NCBI GenBank assembly: GCA_947632485.1
Contig: CANRPJ010000027.1
Coordinates: 1 to 40,530, forward strand
Reading direction: 5' to 3'
DNA length: 40,530 bases
Source of the DNA: an uncultured Muribaculaceae bacterium
GTDB taxonomy: Bacteria > Bacteroidota > Bacteroidia > Bacteroidales > Muribaculaceae
The notes beneath the pieces were generated by a model. The model saw only the letters and a list, made by a program, of their open reading frames with translations, ran no database searches and was not told the DNA's origin. Each line of letters opens with the position of its first letter. The stretch's first letter is position 1. Below are positions 1 through 7,308 of the stretch, piece by piece. Both the position numbers and the translations under genes were made by a program.

Positions 1-244
1 CGCCGTAGCAGATGCCGAGCAGCGGATACTTGCCTCTGATTGCCGCCAGATCGGGCACCGGAGCATCCGGCGCGTTAACGCTAAACGGGCTTCCGGAAAG
101 CACCACGCCGATGATTCCCTCATCGCCGGCGGGGAACTTGTTGTAGGGGTGGATCTCACAGTAGGTGTTGAGCTCGCGGATTCTTCGCGCGATCAACTGC
201 GTATACTGCGATCCGAAATCTAATATAATTATCTTTTCCTGCAT
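1..244 (-). CDS. guaA: GMP synthase (glutamine-hydrolysing), N-terminal part, cut by window edge
   Basis: This is the first 81 codons of a class I glutamine amidotransferase. The protein begins [20 protein letters not shown] and runs to GICYG, where the window ends. [16 protein letters not shown] is the hallmark start of GuaA, and the Cys of GICYG (about residue 80) is the amidotransferase nucleophile. GuaA converts XMP to GMP in the cytoplasm, using ammonia released from glutamine; the ATP-pyrophosphatase and dimerisation domains would lie to the left of the window. It starts 37 bases downstream of the antiporter stop and no promoter box is visible in the gap, so it may be co-transcribed. 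The family call is firm; it rests on the N-terminus alone. Confidence 0.93.
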   Translation of the reverse strand, partial: MQEKIIILDFGSQYTQLIARRIRELNTYCEIHPYNKFPAGDEGIIGVVLSGSPFSVNAPDAPVPDLAAIRGKYPLLGICYG

Positions 245-281
245 AAATCTTGGGAAAGGTTAGTATTTCTCTTTTTCCTTA

Positions 282-2579
282 TCATTTCATCTCAGCAAAG
301 CGCTTCGGATTTCCCACCACCCATACTATATCGTCGGGCTGGAGCACCGTAGTAGGTTCGGGCTGGATAAACTCACTGTCGCGCTGCACGGTCACGACCA
401 TCGAATCATAATCCTGCCTCAGCCTCAGCGCCGACAAGGGCTTGCCCACGATAGGCGAAGCCGGAGTAAGCCGCAGGCTCCGGAGCTCTACGGAGGCTAT
501 ACCTCCCGGCGCCCGCTTCTCATACTCGATACGCTGACGCTCGATATCGTCGTTGAGCTCCTTGATCTGCTCGTCAGTGCCTATCACGCCGAGCACATCG
601 CCAGGGAAGATTCTCGCTCTGTTGGTAGGCAGCGCTATCAGCTTTTGCCCTCGCTGAATGCTCGATACGCTCACGCCGTAGCGGCTACGGAGCCCGGCGT
701 CATGAAGCCGGTCGCCCACAAAGGAGCAATACGGCCCTACCTCGATGAAAGCCTGGTGGATATCGCTCACAAGGTTATTGTTGCGTCCGCTGCGCGTATT
801 TTCGCGGATATTAAGATTATCCATGAATTTCTTTTCGATTCCCTGATAGCGCTCCTTCAGCTGCGAAGAGGCGAAAACAAGAATCAGCACAAAGCAGATG
901 CAGCCCGCTATCCAACCGCGGCTCGCGCCATATACGAGCGAGATGAAATAGACTATGAAGAGCAGAGCCACGATATAGCGCACTATGCGGATACCGAGCA
1001 GCGGCACATCATAGAAGCTTGCCGACCGATGGAGCCTCACGCGCTCGCTCCGCGTAGAAGCGGAGAGACAGAGAGCTGCCAGAAACGGCGACATGGCGGC
1101 AAGCGTGATCAGCGTGGCCACAAGCCTGCCCCACTCCCAACGAGCTGCCAGCAATGGCACAAGGAAGCGCTGCGACACGAGGATTATAGCAAGCAGAATC
1201 ACTGAATAGAGCACAATGCGCCAGAGATTCCTCGTAAGCACGGCCTTCCAGAGGGCACGCGTCTCATTGCCATCGGCTGTCTGCCTCGAATAGCGCTCGA
1301 TCAGAAAGCCGAGGCCGGCGGGCAGATGCTTCTCGGCAAAGGCGTAGGCCGGATCTGCGAGCTTTATAAAATAGGGAGTTGTAAAGATCGTAATTACCGA
1401 AACGGCTACAATTATTGGATACAACGAAGGCTCCAGCACTCCAAGCGACATTCCGAGCGCCGCTATGATGAATGAGAACTCGCCGATCTGCGTAAGCGTA
1501 AAACCGCTCTGCATAGCCACCTTCAGGGTCTGCCCGGTAGCAAGCATACCGGCGGTGCCGAAGATAATCATGCCTACAATCACTACTACGGCGAGAAGCA
1601 GAATCTCACTCCAATACTGCCCTATCACGTCGGGATTTACCATCATTCCCACCGAAATGAAAAATACGGCCCCGAACAGATCCTTCACCGGCTTCACCAC
1701 GGCCTCCATTCGCTCCGCCGCCATTGTGCCGGCAAGGATCGAGCCCATCACGAAGGCTCCGAGCTCCATCGAAAAACCGCAGATCACGCTGAACACCGCC
1801 ATCGAGAAGCATAAACCCATTGCCACCACGAGAAGAGTTTCATCGTTGAGAAATCCTCGGGCCCTGTCGAGAAACGACGGCAAGACATATACTCCTACCA
1901 CAAACCAGATTATCAGGAAGAAGAGCAATTTACCGACCGACATTATCAGCTCCTTGCCCTCTACCGAACCCATAGCCAGCGAAGAGAGCAGCACGAGCAT
2001 CAACACCGCAAAAAGGTCTTCTATAATCAGGGTGGCGAGCACGAGGCCGGCAAATTTGCGCTGGCGCAGACCGAGATCTGTGAGTGCCTTGAGAATAATG
2101 GTGGTACTCGACATCGAAATCATGCCTCCGAGGAAGATGCAGTTGATTGTGTTTAGATGAAGCAGACGCCCTACACCGAACCCGGCAAAGGTCATGCCGG
2201 AAATAATAATCACAGCCGTAACAGCAGCGGAGCTTCCCGCACCCATGAGCTTCTTGAAACTGAACTCCAATCCCAATGTAAACATCAGCACTACGATGCC
2301 TACCTCTGCCCAGAGCTCGATATTATCAAGATTTGAGATCGACGGTAGATATACGAAATTGGGACTTGCCAAAAAGCCAGCCAGAATATAGCCCAACACT
2401 ACAGGCTGCTTAAGGCGCTTGAAGAGAAGCGTTACCACAGCTCCAAGAAGCAAAATCCATGCTAAATCACCAATCAGGCCCGTAGTAGTTCCGGCAGCTT
2501 CTGCTCCGGAGGCCTGCGCTCCCTCACCTGCCGACACCAGGGCCAGCAAACCAACGGAGCATAGAGCGTTGAGAATCAT
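282..2579 (-). CDS. CPA2-family monovalent cation:proton antiporter with C-terminal RCK_C (TrkA-C) domains
   Basis: This 765-residue inner-membrane protein is a KefB-like Na+/K+:H+ antiporter. After a hydrophobic N-terminus there are about 12 membrane segments to about residue 420, with family motifs such as LKQPVVLGYILAGFLASP, MFTLGLEFSFKKL and ELGAFVMGSILAGT. A further hydrophobic block (about 450-570) follows. The cytoplasmic tail (about 600-765) contains two RCK_C-like modules, one around GQKLIALPTNRARIFPGDVL and one around QRDSEFIQPEPTTVLQPDDI. RCK_C domains usually bind ligands that gate transport; no full Rossmann RCK_N domain is seen. The ATG is preceded by a possible -7 box only 4 bases away. 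The transported ion cannot be told from sequence. It differs from the second antiporter at 7.3-9.4 kb, which carries Usp-like domains instead. Confidence 0.9.
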   Translation of the reverse strand: MILNALCSVGLLALVSAGEGAQASGAEAAGTTTGLIGDLAWILLLGAVVTLLFKRLKQPVVLGYILAGFLASPNFVYLPSISNLDNIELWAEVGIVVLMFTLGLEFSFKKLMGAGSSAAVTAVIIISGMTFAGFGVGRLLHLNTINCIFLGGMISMSSTTIILKALTDLGLRQRKFAGLVLATLIIEDLFAVLMLVLLSSLAMGSVEGKELIMSVGKLLFFLIIWFVVGVYVLPSFLDRARGFLNDETLLVVAMGLCFSMAVFSVICGFSMELGAFVMGSILAGTMAAERMEAVVKPVKDLFGAVFFISVGMMVNPDVIGQYWSEILLLAVVVIVGMIIFGTAGMLATGQTLKVAMQSGFTLTQIGEFSFIIAALGMSLGVLEPSLYPIIVAVSVITIFTTPYFIKLADPAYAFAEKHLPAGLGFLIERYSRQTADGNETRALWKAVLTRNLWRIVLYSVILLAIILVSQRFLVPLLAARWEWGRLVATLITLAAMSPFLAALCLSASTRSERVRLHRSASFYDVPLLGIRIVRYIVALLFIVYFISLVYGASRGWIAGCICFVLILVFASSQLKERYQGIEKKFMDNLNIRENTRSGRNNNLVSDIHQAFIEVGPYCSFVGDRLHDAGLRSRYGVSVSSIQRGQKLIALPTNRARIFPGDVLGVIGTDEQIKELNDDIERQRIEYEKRAPGGIASVELRSLRLTPASPIVGKPLSALRLRQDYDSMVVTVQRDSEFIQPEPTTVLQPDDIVWVVGNPKRFAEMK

Positions 2580-2583
2580 GGTG

Positions 2584-2591
2584 CAAAAATA
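2584..2591 (-). promoter_or_regulatory. Possible -7 promoter box of the antiporter gene
   Basis: On the minus strand this reads TATTTTTG, matching the Bacteroidetes -7 consensus TAnnTTTG. It ends 4 bases before the antiporter ATG, so the transcript would be nearly leaderless. No matching -33 element is visible, and the DNA is AT-rich, so a chance match is possible. Confidence 0.4.
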
Positions 2592-2617
2592 GCAATTTTT
2601 CTGCGTTCATGAAAGAA

Positions 2618-2643
2618 GTCGGCGCACCCGAAGATGCACCGAC
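2618..2643 (-). terminator. Probable terminator hairpin after the serpin gene
   Basis: GTCGG, one mismatched position and GCA pair with TGC and CCGAC across an 8-base loop. On the minus strand the stem is followed by a weak T-rich stretch (TTCTTTC). It lies 34 bases beyond the serpin stop and before the next gene's start, where a terminator is expected. Confidence 0.5.
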
Positions 2644-2676
2644 AAAACTAATCAACTATGGTATTGAGATTAACGG

Positions 2677-3921
2677 TCAGAGTTTGCCGATCTTGCCCAT
2701 GAAGAGGATAGCTCCGCTGCTGTTCTCGCGGATAGCGAATACAAACGGGTGATCCAGGAAGAAGTCACCGCCAGGAAAAATTGGTAAAGCTATATCAAAA
2801 TCACCGACTACTGTTACGACTTGCGCAACTACACCATCTTCATCAATTGAAAATGTGCAACCCTGGTTAACATGGTCGATATACAAAGCAGCTCCTGCGG
2901 ATTGAAAGATTCCTCCCAACTGCGCATCAAAATCAAAAACTTTCTCTATGCCCATATCAACCAACGTTTTAACCAAGTCTGACTTCAATGTGATATCTAT
3001 TTTAGGAATTCTTAGATTCACCTCCAATCTTTTTGTGTTATTACGTAATTCACCCAATACATCGACATCAAACGAGCGCAACTTCTCGTCAAGATCCGCA
3101 ATTGGATCCAGAAGTTTTAGGAACTCTATTGAGAAAGCTCCATTGCCAAAATCAAGTCGGGCAAGTGCCCATTCCTCATTCTGACCTAACCCAATCTGGC
3201 GCTTATCGCATAGATAATCAATATTACTGATTCCTCCATCATACGAAATGAAAGGATATTTACTGGTCTGACCCTTATCAAAAGGTTCGGCCCATCTACC
3301 GCGAAAACTTATTGCATTCAGAAGACTAAAATTTGATTTCTGATAGCCAAGATCCAGCTTCTTTATGGCACCATTCGTCTTCTTGGAAATCCAATCTGAA
3401 ATATGACTTACATATTGATCAGACGAAATAGCCATAACATCAGCATCGTAATCACTCTTCAACAAGTTAGAATACGATTTCTCCAATACAGGCCCCTCTT
3501 TATAGAACATTGCATTCGCCACCACAGCTTCTGTTGACGGATCTTCCTTACCCAGATTCTCCATAAGACGCTGAGCATAGGCGTTCATATCTTCAAGACC
3601 CGATTCGCTATTGAAGCCCAAAGCGGTAAGGATCTCTGACTGAGTCTCACCCGTGGCACCATTAGCTACCATCGCCATTGCAAACGTAGCGCTCAGAGGC
3701 GATATAGCCACGTTGGGATCGCCAGACAGCTCGCTATATTTCCTGAAGAGATCCAAGCTGAACGGCTTCGTAGCGTCAACAGCCGCCTGTTCTGATGCAG
3801 TGAATGGAATCGGCTCAAACCGGGTCTCGATCTTCGAATCGTTATTATCATCAGAACATGCCGACAGAAGCACTACCGACAAAGATATAACTATCCCCTT
3901 TGCATAATTCATAGTTCTCAT
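2677..3921 (-). CDS. Serpin-family protease inhibitor, lipoprotein
   Basis: A 414-residue serpin with a type II signal peptide ending in lipobox LLSAC (Cys22), followed by an Asp/Asn-rich linker; it should sit on the cell envelope. Serpin landmarks are FSLDLFRKYSE near the N-terminus, NAISFRGRWAEPF in the middle and the C-terminal signature HPFVFAIRENSSGAILFMGK. The hinge and reactive loop run from about residue 357 to 389. The hinge reads DEDGVVAQVVTVVG: the conserved Gly is present, but the usual Thr/Ala-rich stretch is replaced by Val and Gln, so inhibitory capacity is uncertain. The gene starts 18 bases after the stop of the C10 protease gene, almost certainly one transcript. Known bacterial serpins such as Tannerella miropin inhibit both serine and papain-like proteases; that this one controls its neighbour is inference. 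Confidence 0.9.
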   Translation of the reverse strand: MRTMNYAKGIVISLSVVLLSACSDDNNDSKIETRFEPIPFTASEQAAVDATKPFSLDLFRKYSELSGDPNVAISPLSATFAMAMVANGATGETQSEILTALGFNSESGLEDMNAYAQRLMENLGKEDPSTEAVVANAMFYKEGPVLEKSYSNLLKSDYDADVMAISSDQYVSHISDWISKKTNGAIKKLDLGYQKSNFSLLNAISFRGRWAEPFDKGQTSKYPFISYDGGISNIDYLCDKRQIGLGQNEEWALARLDFGNGAFSIEFLKLLDPIADLDEKLRSFDVDVLGELRNNTKRLEVNLRIPKIDITLKSDLVKTLVDMGIEKVFDFDAQLGGIFQSAGAALYIDHVNQGCTFSIDEDGVVAQVVTVVGDFDIALPIFPGGDFFLDHPFVFAIRENSSGAILFMGKIGKL

Positions 3922-3939
3922 AACTAACTTGTTTATTTT

Positions 3940-5298
3940 TTAATATGCTATCGTGGCGGACGTATAGGTATAACCACAATTTGTTACATTAAACATTACT
4001 GAATTTATTTCGGGATCGCCAACATTAGAACCTATTCCCCAACCCCAATTCATTCTGAAATAATATCGCTGGTATGTTGACACACAAGAAGACGTTACTA
4101 CGTTACCATATTGATACACCATCATTTCATAAGTAACTCCTGTAGGAACTTGGTAGCGATCAGTCTCACCACCCGCAACACTTTTGGGAACATAATATTC
4201 GATAGTTGAGTACTTTACTAGACGAGTTGCATCTATTAAAACTGCGTGATTAGAATGCATGCCCTGCGCTCCCTTAAATGATGCCAGAACAGGTTTTCCT
4301 CCTTTAATAATATTATAGGCACTCTCAGCAGAAAATGCTTTATGGGACAAATTTTGATTCGTAACTTGACTAATGAATTTTGCAGCTTCATCTGGTGAAG
4401 TTGACGTTCCTTCTCCCTCTTTAGCTGCAAAACTTGCCTTAAGTTTATTGGCAACGTCTCCAATCAGAAGAGCTACAGATTCGGCTTGAGCCATTGTTGG
4501 AACATAGGTATTTCCAAGAGGCATTTGATTCCATATAGTAGAACTTGAACCGGAAAAACTATACCTATTGGATTTAGAATCATAAGAAGCAGATGTAACG
4601 CTATTAGCAGGAATCCCAAACTTATTATGGTAATAATAGAGATATTGGGAAACTGCTATCGCACCACAACCAGCAGGTGCATGACCACTACCGTTGGCAT
4701 ATTTTGGAATATATTTATTATATGGAATATCTTGATCCCAACGCGTCTTAGTAAGGTGGTCTATATTATTCAATTGCTCATTCTGGTATCCGATTCCCAC
4801 TAACACTACTGGCTCTGGAGCCGGTTTTCGCATTGGGCCACCATTTACCGTCTCCACTCCATAGACAGCCCATTCTTCGGAACCAGGCTGGACTACGGCA
4901 CCAGAATCGTGCATTTCAACTGCCAAATTTGCTTTTGACATATCGAAGAAAGCAGAGAATGCAGGATTTTCCTTCATTGTGGCCGGGTCTAAGTGACCCG
5001 TTTCGCTTCGCATCAGAACCATTGGCATCGTAGTAGAGTTGGAGAACACTTCCCAGCCCTCGCCATAGTTGGCAATGTACATTACAGTATCACCTTCATA
5101 GATCACCGGCTCTAACCTAACCGGATCTCCCGCGCGAGTGCGTTCCTTCTTATGGTCAGCGATGTGTTTGTAGATTGCAGACTCTTTAGTAGGGAGAGCC
5201 CCATCAACTTCTACGTCTTCTCGGGCGCATGAAGACGCGACAAGACCGGCGAGCATCAGAGCTGCCAGACCAAACCAATTTTTTAAGTTTTTCATCAT
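3940..5298 (-). CDS. Peptidase C10 (streptopain-type) cysteine protease, lipoprotein with propeptide
   Basis: A 452-residue protein with lipobox VASSC (Cys24), a propeptide to about residue 170, and a C10 papain-fold catalytic domain. The catalytic Cys211 lies in AGCGAIAVSQYLYYYH, His351 in GMHSNHAVLIDA, and the Asn/Trp site (Asn417, Trp418) in RMNWGWG. C10 enzymes (SpeB, Bacteroides fragilis Bfp proteases) are made as zymogens and degrade host or bacterial proteins outside the cell. The serpin gene follows directly, in the place where protease-inhibitor genes often lie in C10 loci. Base composition changes inside the gene: sampled 60-base lines of the propeptide half are mostly 47-58% GC, those of the catalytic half mostly 32-47%. 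A good promoter match lies upstream. The start is the first of two adjacent ATGs. Confidence 0.93.
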   Translation of the reverse strand: MMKNLKNWFGLAALMLAGLVASSCAREDVEVDGALPTKESAIYKHIADHKKERTRAGDPVRLEPVIYEGDTVMYIANYGEGWEVFSNSTTMPMVLMRSETGHLDPATMKENPAFSAFFDMSKANLAVEMHDSGAVVQPGSEEWAVYGVETVNGGPMRKPAPEPVVLVGIGYQNEQLNNIDHLTKTRWDQDIPYNKYIPKYANGSGHAPAGCGAIAVSQYLYYYHNKFGIPANSVTSASYDSKSNRYSFSGSSSTIWNQMPLGNTYVPTMAQAESVALLIGDVANKLKASFAAKEGEGTSTSPDEAAKFISQVTNQNLSHKAFSAESAYNIIKGGKPVLASFKGAQGMHSNHAVLIDATRLVKYSTIEYYVPKSVAGGETDRYQVPTGVTYEMMVYQYGNVVTSSCVSTYQRYYFRMNWGWGIGSNVGDPEINSVMFNVTNCGYTYTSATIAY

Positions 5299-5357
5299 TG
5301 TATATTATTTATTAAAAATCAAACTATAATAATTGGGCATTTCGGTTGCCCCGTTTG

Positions 5358-5390
5358 CAAAGGTACGACCGACTGAATTTCATCTCCAAA
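5358..5390 (-). promoter_or_regulatory. Promoter (-7 and -33 boxes) of the protease-serpin operon
   Basis: On the minus strand, TTTG at 5387-5390 and TACCTTTG at 5358-5365 match the Bacteroidetes sigma-70 -33 and -7 elements (TTTG, TAnnTTTG), separated by 21 bases. Transcription should begin near 5350, giving a leader of about 50 bases before the protease ATG. Confidence 0.7.
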
Positions 5391-5650
5391 TTTTGATTTT
5401 AATATTTTCAAAATTAAATACCTGATAATCAGACCAAGTTGAAAAAAGTTTGGCGCAGGCTCAAAATTTATTTCACATTGGCCATTTTTCGACCCATTTT
5501 GAGCTCTTTTCAGGCCTTGTGAAGCAATTCTTCATTTTGCATATTATACGCAGCAAAGAATATCTGACTTCTCATCAGATCTTCTTCAATCTGGAATAGG
5601 ATTGACAATCTGCTGAAGGGAGAATTCCCTCAACGCTCCGGCGCGATAGT
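5391..5650. other. AT-rich intergenic spacer with no gene seen
   Basis: This is the rest of a 352-base gap between the TPR-HTH regulator and the protease operon. It has no open reading frame worth calling. It contains only small palindromes, for example ATCTGA/TCAGAT around 5560-5580 and AGGGA/TCCCT around 5617-5630, and no convincing T-tailed terminator for the regulator gene. Confidence 0.6.
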
Positions 5651-7255
5651 TCAGAAATCGCCCGAGGTGTTGAGAAGATCGGTTATAACACCTCTAAGAC
5701 GAGGGCCTGATTTTTCGAGACCGAGTTTTGCCCGGATTGCGCTACTCAGATTATAATGACTTGAACGCTCCATGAAGGTGCCGACCTCCTTGCCGCTCAT
5801 ACCGATAGCATAGAGACAGGCATAATCCAGCTCTTCATCAGTTAGACCGAACTCACGAAGCCGGGCTATAAACTTAGGGTGAGTAGCCGTCAAAGCCATG
5901 CGGGACTCACGCATAAATTTCTTGCGGTCGATCATCATCTTACTGATTTCGGAAGCCATACCCTTGTCCGAGTCTTCCTTATCCAGAGCCAGACGGTTTA
6001 GCAATGTAAGCCGGTCGGAGATCACCTTTCTTATTTCCGGATTTCTTGCGTTGCGCGCTATCATCTCCAGTCCGTCTTTCTCAGTTTCAAGCCTTACAAA
6101 ATCGCGCTCCATACGCAGTCTCGACGCCCGGTTGCGCAGCGCAATTACAGCGATTAGGCCCGTAAGGAAAATCACTGCTGAAATTCCCATCCATAGGAGT
6201 CTCTCCTCTGCCTCCTGCCCCTTCTTTACAGATTTCTCCCAGGCGGTACGCTCCTCTATAAACTGCAGGTCGCCCGAAATTACCGGGTGCTGCACTGAAT
6301 CAAACACGGAGAGAAGATCCTTATAGGTGGCGGTCGAAGCTTTGAAATCCTTACGTGCCTCCTCAAGCCGCCCTTTCACAAACAGATATTTCACATTTGA
6401 GAAAGCTTGTCCGTAAGGCACAGCTGAGTCAAAAGCGGCCTGAGCAGCCTCTACCTGACCGAGATCAAGATGAGCCTGCGTAAGATCAAGATTATCTACC
6501 TCCATTCCGCTGAAGCGCTCCAAGGCATCGGAAAGCGATTTCTTGCTACCCATTCGCTCCTCATAGATAAGGAGGAGCGAGCGGGCCAGGCGTCCGTTGG
6601 CCGATACGCTGTCACGTGCTATGTTGACCACCTCGTCGCGACGCTCCTTGGCAGCGAGACTATCAATCGAAAGAAATGCCTCAAACTGATAGAGCAGCGC
6701 CTTGTCGGCCTGTTCGGTCTTCCCTTTACTTCGGAAAATCTCTTCGGCCCTACTGTTGTTGGCTACAAAATCATCGAACCGGTAGAGATAATAATATTCG
6801 TTGCCGAGCGCCACGAGCAATCGGGCCAGCGTCAGGCTGTCGGTCACATTCTTCTCATATTGCAATCCCTGGGCCCATGCCTGCATGGCATCGGCCGTGT
6901 GGCCACCGTTTTTGAAGATGATACCTTGATAATAAAGGGTGCGAAGCTTGTCGTCGGCTGTGCCGTGAGAAGGATAATAATCGAGAGCCGGCTGCAGAGC
7001 CTTGAAATCTGTGGTATCTATGAAATTCTTATCCAGCGCCATAGAATAGAGCACGGCGAAACGCGCTCTTTGTGCCATATTGCTTATTTCCTTCCCGTCG
7101 TAGGGTTCAAGAAGCATAAGGGCCGAATCGGGGTGCTCCTCCATCAGCTCGTCAGCCCGGTCAAGGGCAGCTCCGAGCCCGCGGTCGAACCGGCAGCCCG
7201 ACAGCACTACCGCCGCCAGAATGAGAAATGGCAATATCGCTCTTGAAGGAAGCAT
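5651..7255 (-). CDS. Membrane-anchored TPR protein with cytoplasmic HTH domain (putative one-component regulator)
   Basis: This 534-residue protein has a hydrophobic N-terminus with lipobox-like VLSGC (Cys21). A helical TPR-like region spans about 30-335, with ADELMEEHPDSALMLLEPYD typical of this Bacteroidales family. One membrane segment covers about 353-373, followed by a basic coiled coil (375-450) and a C-terminal helix-turn-helix-like region (about 469-515, LTDEELDYACLYAIGMSGKE then YNLSSAIRAKLGL). The predicted topology places the TPRs in the periplasm and the HTH in the cytoplasm, so DNA binding could respond to an envelope signal without a kinase. Targets are unknown. It lies next to the protease-serpin operon but reads as a separate transcript; control of that operon is only a guess. 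A possible -7 box sits 4 bases before the ATG. Confidence 0.8.
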   Translation of the reverse strand: MLPSRAILPFLILAAVVLSGCRFDRGLGAALDRADELMEEHPDSALMLLEPYDGKEISNMAQRARFAVLYSMALDKNFIDTTDFKALQPALDYYPSHGTADDKLRTLYYQGIIFKNGGHTADAMQAWAQGLQYEKNVTDSLTLARLLVALGNEYYYLYRFDDFVANNSRAEEIFRSKGKTEQADKALLYQFEAFLSIDSLAAKERRDEVVNIARDSVSANGRLARSLLLIYEERMGSKKSLSDALERFSGMEVDNLDLTQAHLDLGQVEAAQAAFDSAVPYGQAFSNVKYLFVKGRLEEARKDFKASTATYKDLLSVFDSVQHPVISGDLQFIEERTAWEKSVKKGQEAEERLLWMGISAVIFLTGLIAVIALRNRASRLRMERDFVRLETEKDGLEMIARNARNPEIRKVISDRLTLLNRLALDKEDSDKGMASEISKMMIDRKKFMRESRMALTATHPKFIARLREFGLTDEELDYACLYAIGMSGKEVGTFMERSSHYNLSSAIRAKLGLEKSGPRLRGVITDLLNTSGDF

Positions 7256-7259
7256 ACTG

Positions 7260-7267
7260 CAAATGTA
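7260..7267 (-). promoter_or_regulatory. Possible -7 promoter box of the TPR-HTH gene
   Basis: The minus-strand sequence TACATTTG matches TAnnTTTG and ends 4 bases before the ATG, implying a leaderless or nearly leaderless mRNA. No -33 element is visible at the expected spacing. Confidence 0.4.
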
Positions 7268-7308
7268 ATCAAAAAAGTCAAAATAGAGAGATTGTCAGCA
7301 CAATATCG

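Noticed and set aside
1465..2160. 231-codon plus-strand frame inside the antiporter gene
   Set aside because: It is antisense to a well-supported membrane transporter and has no recognisable domain.
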